From: Phycisphaerae bacterium
GTDB taxonomy: Bacteria; Planctomycetota; Phycisphaerae; UBA1845; Fen-1342
Direction: 5' to 3'
DNA length: 5,962 nucleotides
Assembly (NCBI GenBank): GCA_022842805.1
Contig: JALHOX010000287.1
Coordinates: 1-5,962, forward strand
Within the stretch, counting starts at the first letter, position 1; every line of letters begins with the position of its first letter. Below the pieces are notes generated by a model, which was not told the origin of the DNA, ran no database searches, and worked only from the letters and a program-made list of their open reading frames with translations. The position numbers and the translations under genes were made by a program. This document shows positions 4,782-5,962 of this stretch, piece after piece.

Positions 4782-5962
4782 GTGTTTCACCTGGTTCGCC
4801 AATACACCCGCTGGCTGCATACCGGCTGGCCGGCCGGCACGGTGGAGAAACTGCCGATCGTCCAGCCCGACGGCACAACCAACGTGCCGGGGCTGTTCAT
4901 CGTCGGCGACCTCGCGGGGATTCCGCTGCTCAAGTTCTCTGCCGACACGGGCGCCCGCGCCGTGCGTCAGATTCACGCCGACGCCGAATTTCAGAAGCGC
5001 CGCACCAGCACTGCGCCGGCGGGTGCGCAGGCCGCAGCCGCGCCGCTCGACGTCCTGATCATCGGCGCCGGCGTCGCGGGGCTGGCCGCCGCCCTCGAAG
5101 CCCGCAAGCTTGGCCTGCGCTTCGCGATCCTCGAATCGAGCGAGCCGCTCTCGACACTGGTCAATTTCCCGGCTCGCAAACCAATTTACACCTACCCGAC
5201 CGAGATGACGCCCGCCGGCGAGTTAACGCTGACCGCCACGGTGAAGGAGGCGCTGATCGACGAATTGCGGGCCCAGACGATCGAGCGCGGCATCGAGCCG
5301 CGCCGGGCCCGGGTCGATTTTGTGCGGCGTGCCGGCGCAGAGCTCGAGGCGGTCGTCGCCGATGGGCCGCCCATCCGCGCACTTCGCGTCATCGTCGCCA
5401 TCGGCCGCTCGGGCGAATTTCGGCGGCTGGGCATCGCCGGCGAAGAGTTGCCCAAGGTCTACAACCGACTCCACGACCCGCACGATTTCGCCGGGCAGCA
5501 GGTGCTGGTCGTGGGCGGCGGCGACAGCGCGTTGGAGGCCGCCATCGCGCTGGCCGACAGCGGCGCAAGCGTCACGCTCTCCTATCGAAACGCCGAATTC
5601 ACCCGCCCGAAGCCGGAAAACGCCGCCGGCCTGCAGGCGCGGCCGCAGATTCGCGTACTCCTGGGCAGCCGCGTCGAGCGCATCGGCGAGCGCAGCGTGT
5701 CGATCCGTGACTCCGGCGGCCAAAGCATCGATCTTCCCAATGACGCCGTCTTCACCATGATCGGCCGCTCGGCCCCGCTCGACTTTCTGCGCCGCAGCGG
5801 CGTCGCCATCGCCGGCGAAATGACCGCGCGCTCGTGGGCGCTGTTCGCGGCGTTCATGGCCTTCTGCGTATTTCTTTATCACTGGAAGAAGTCGCGGGCC
5901 GAGTTGCCCATCTACCGCTGGTTCGAGAGCCGCCGCTGGTTCCCGTTCAACGTGCCCGACCT
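4782..5962 (+). CDS. Membrane-linked FAD/NAD(P)H oxidoreductase with rearranged FAD domain (3' truncated)
   Basis: The frame is open from GTG 4782 to the window edge, giving 393 residues and no stop. Residues 89-118 hold the FAD Rossmann motif, LDVLIIGAGVAGLAAALEA, ending in Glu118. Residues 240-268 hold a second, NAD(P)H-type Rossmann motif, VLVVGGGDSALEAAIAL. RVIVAIGRSGEF (202-213) and AVFTMIGRSAPLDFL (322-336) are the strand-turn segments typical of thioredoxin-reductase-like enzymes. No CxxC is present, so it is not a canonical thioredoxin reductase. The segment that usually ends such folds, VPGLFIVGD with the FAD-contacting Asp43, lies before the first Rossmann motif (residues 35-62). 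After the NAD(P)H domain comes a membrane helix (about 351-367), then basic and aromatic residues. I infer a larger membrane redox protein that passes electrons from NAD(P)H to a partner or domain beyond the window. I recall similar proteins from Planctomycetota, but the acceptor is unknown. Confidence 0.85.
   Translation, partial: MFHLVRQYTRWLHTGWPAGTVEKLPIVQPDGTTNVPGLFIVGDLAGIPLLKFSADTGARAVRQIHADAEFQKRRTSTAPAGAQAAAAPLDVLIIGAGVAGLAAALEARKLGLRFAILESSEPLSTLVNFPARKPIYTYPTEMTPAGELTLTATVKEALIDELRAQTIERGIEPRRARVDFVRRAGAELEAVVADGPPIRALRVIVAIGRSGEFRRLGIAGEELPKVYNRLHDPHDFAGQQVLVVGGGDSALEAAIALADSGASVTLSYRNAEFTRPKPENAAGLQARPQIRVLLGSRVERIGERSVSIRDSGGQSIDLPNDAVFTMIGRSAPLDFLRRSGVAIAGEMTARSWALFAAFMAFCVFLYHWKKSRAELPIYRWFESRRWFPFNVPD

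Noticed and set aside
4712..5710. Plus-strand ORF of 332 codons
   Set aside because: It overlaps the flavoprotein in another frame and is almost entirely Arg/Ala/Gly/Pro. The flavoprotein frame carries two Rossmann motifs and a good ribosome binding site.

Overview
The window is GC-rich, densely coding bacterial DNA. Four things suggest a member of the Planctomycetota: a Ser/Thr kinase carrying a CHASE2 sensor, an anti-sigma-type zinc finger fused in front of that kinase, a fused membrane flavoprotein of a kind I associate with this phylum, and the overall base composition. This assignment is inference. There is no rRNA, ribosomal-protein or other marker gene here. I see no tRNA, transposase, phage gene or CRISPR array.

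There are five genes. (1) Positions 1-464 (+) hold the C-terminal end of a probable alpha/beta-hydrolase-like protein. (2) Positions 699-1280 (+) encode a small exported protein with a 3D-type (double-psi beta-barrel) domain and five cysteines, probably starting at TTG. (3) Positions 1425-3839 (+) encode an 804-residue membrane receptor kinase: zinc finger, Ser/Thr kinase, transmembrane helix, extracytoplasmic CHASE2 domain, then three more helices. (4) Positions 4018-4608 (-) encode a probable lipoprotein of the histidine-phosphatase (phosphoglycerate-mutase-like) superfamily, with Asn where the second catalytic His is expected. (5) Positions 4782-5962 (+, running off the end) encode a flavin/NAD(P)H oxidoreductase whose FAD 'GD' segment lies at the N terminus, ahead of the FAD Rossmann motif. 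It passes into a membrane segment near the window edge.

The first three genes point the same way but are separated by gaps of 234 and 144 bp, each with a GC-rich stem-loop, so they need not form one operon. The 1356-1394 hairpin, just upstream of the kinase start, is the strongest RNA structure seen. Genes 3 and 4 converge. The space between them ends in an AT-richer array of heptamers (3956-4021) that runs into the phosphatase stop codon. Genes 4 and 5 diverge from a 173-bp region with several inverted repeats.

Nothing proves that the genes work together. Four of the five products probably act at or outside the cytoplasmic membrane: an exported wall-type domain, a transmembrane sensor kinase, a lipoprotein and a membrane oxidoreductase. 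A cell-envelope theme is therefore reasonable but unproven. The most unusual points are the rearranged flavoprotein, the altered phosphatase active site, the zinc finger-kinase-CHASE2 fusion and the heptamer array.
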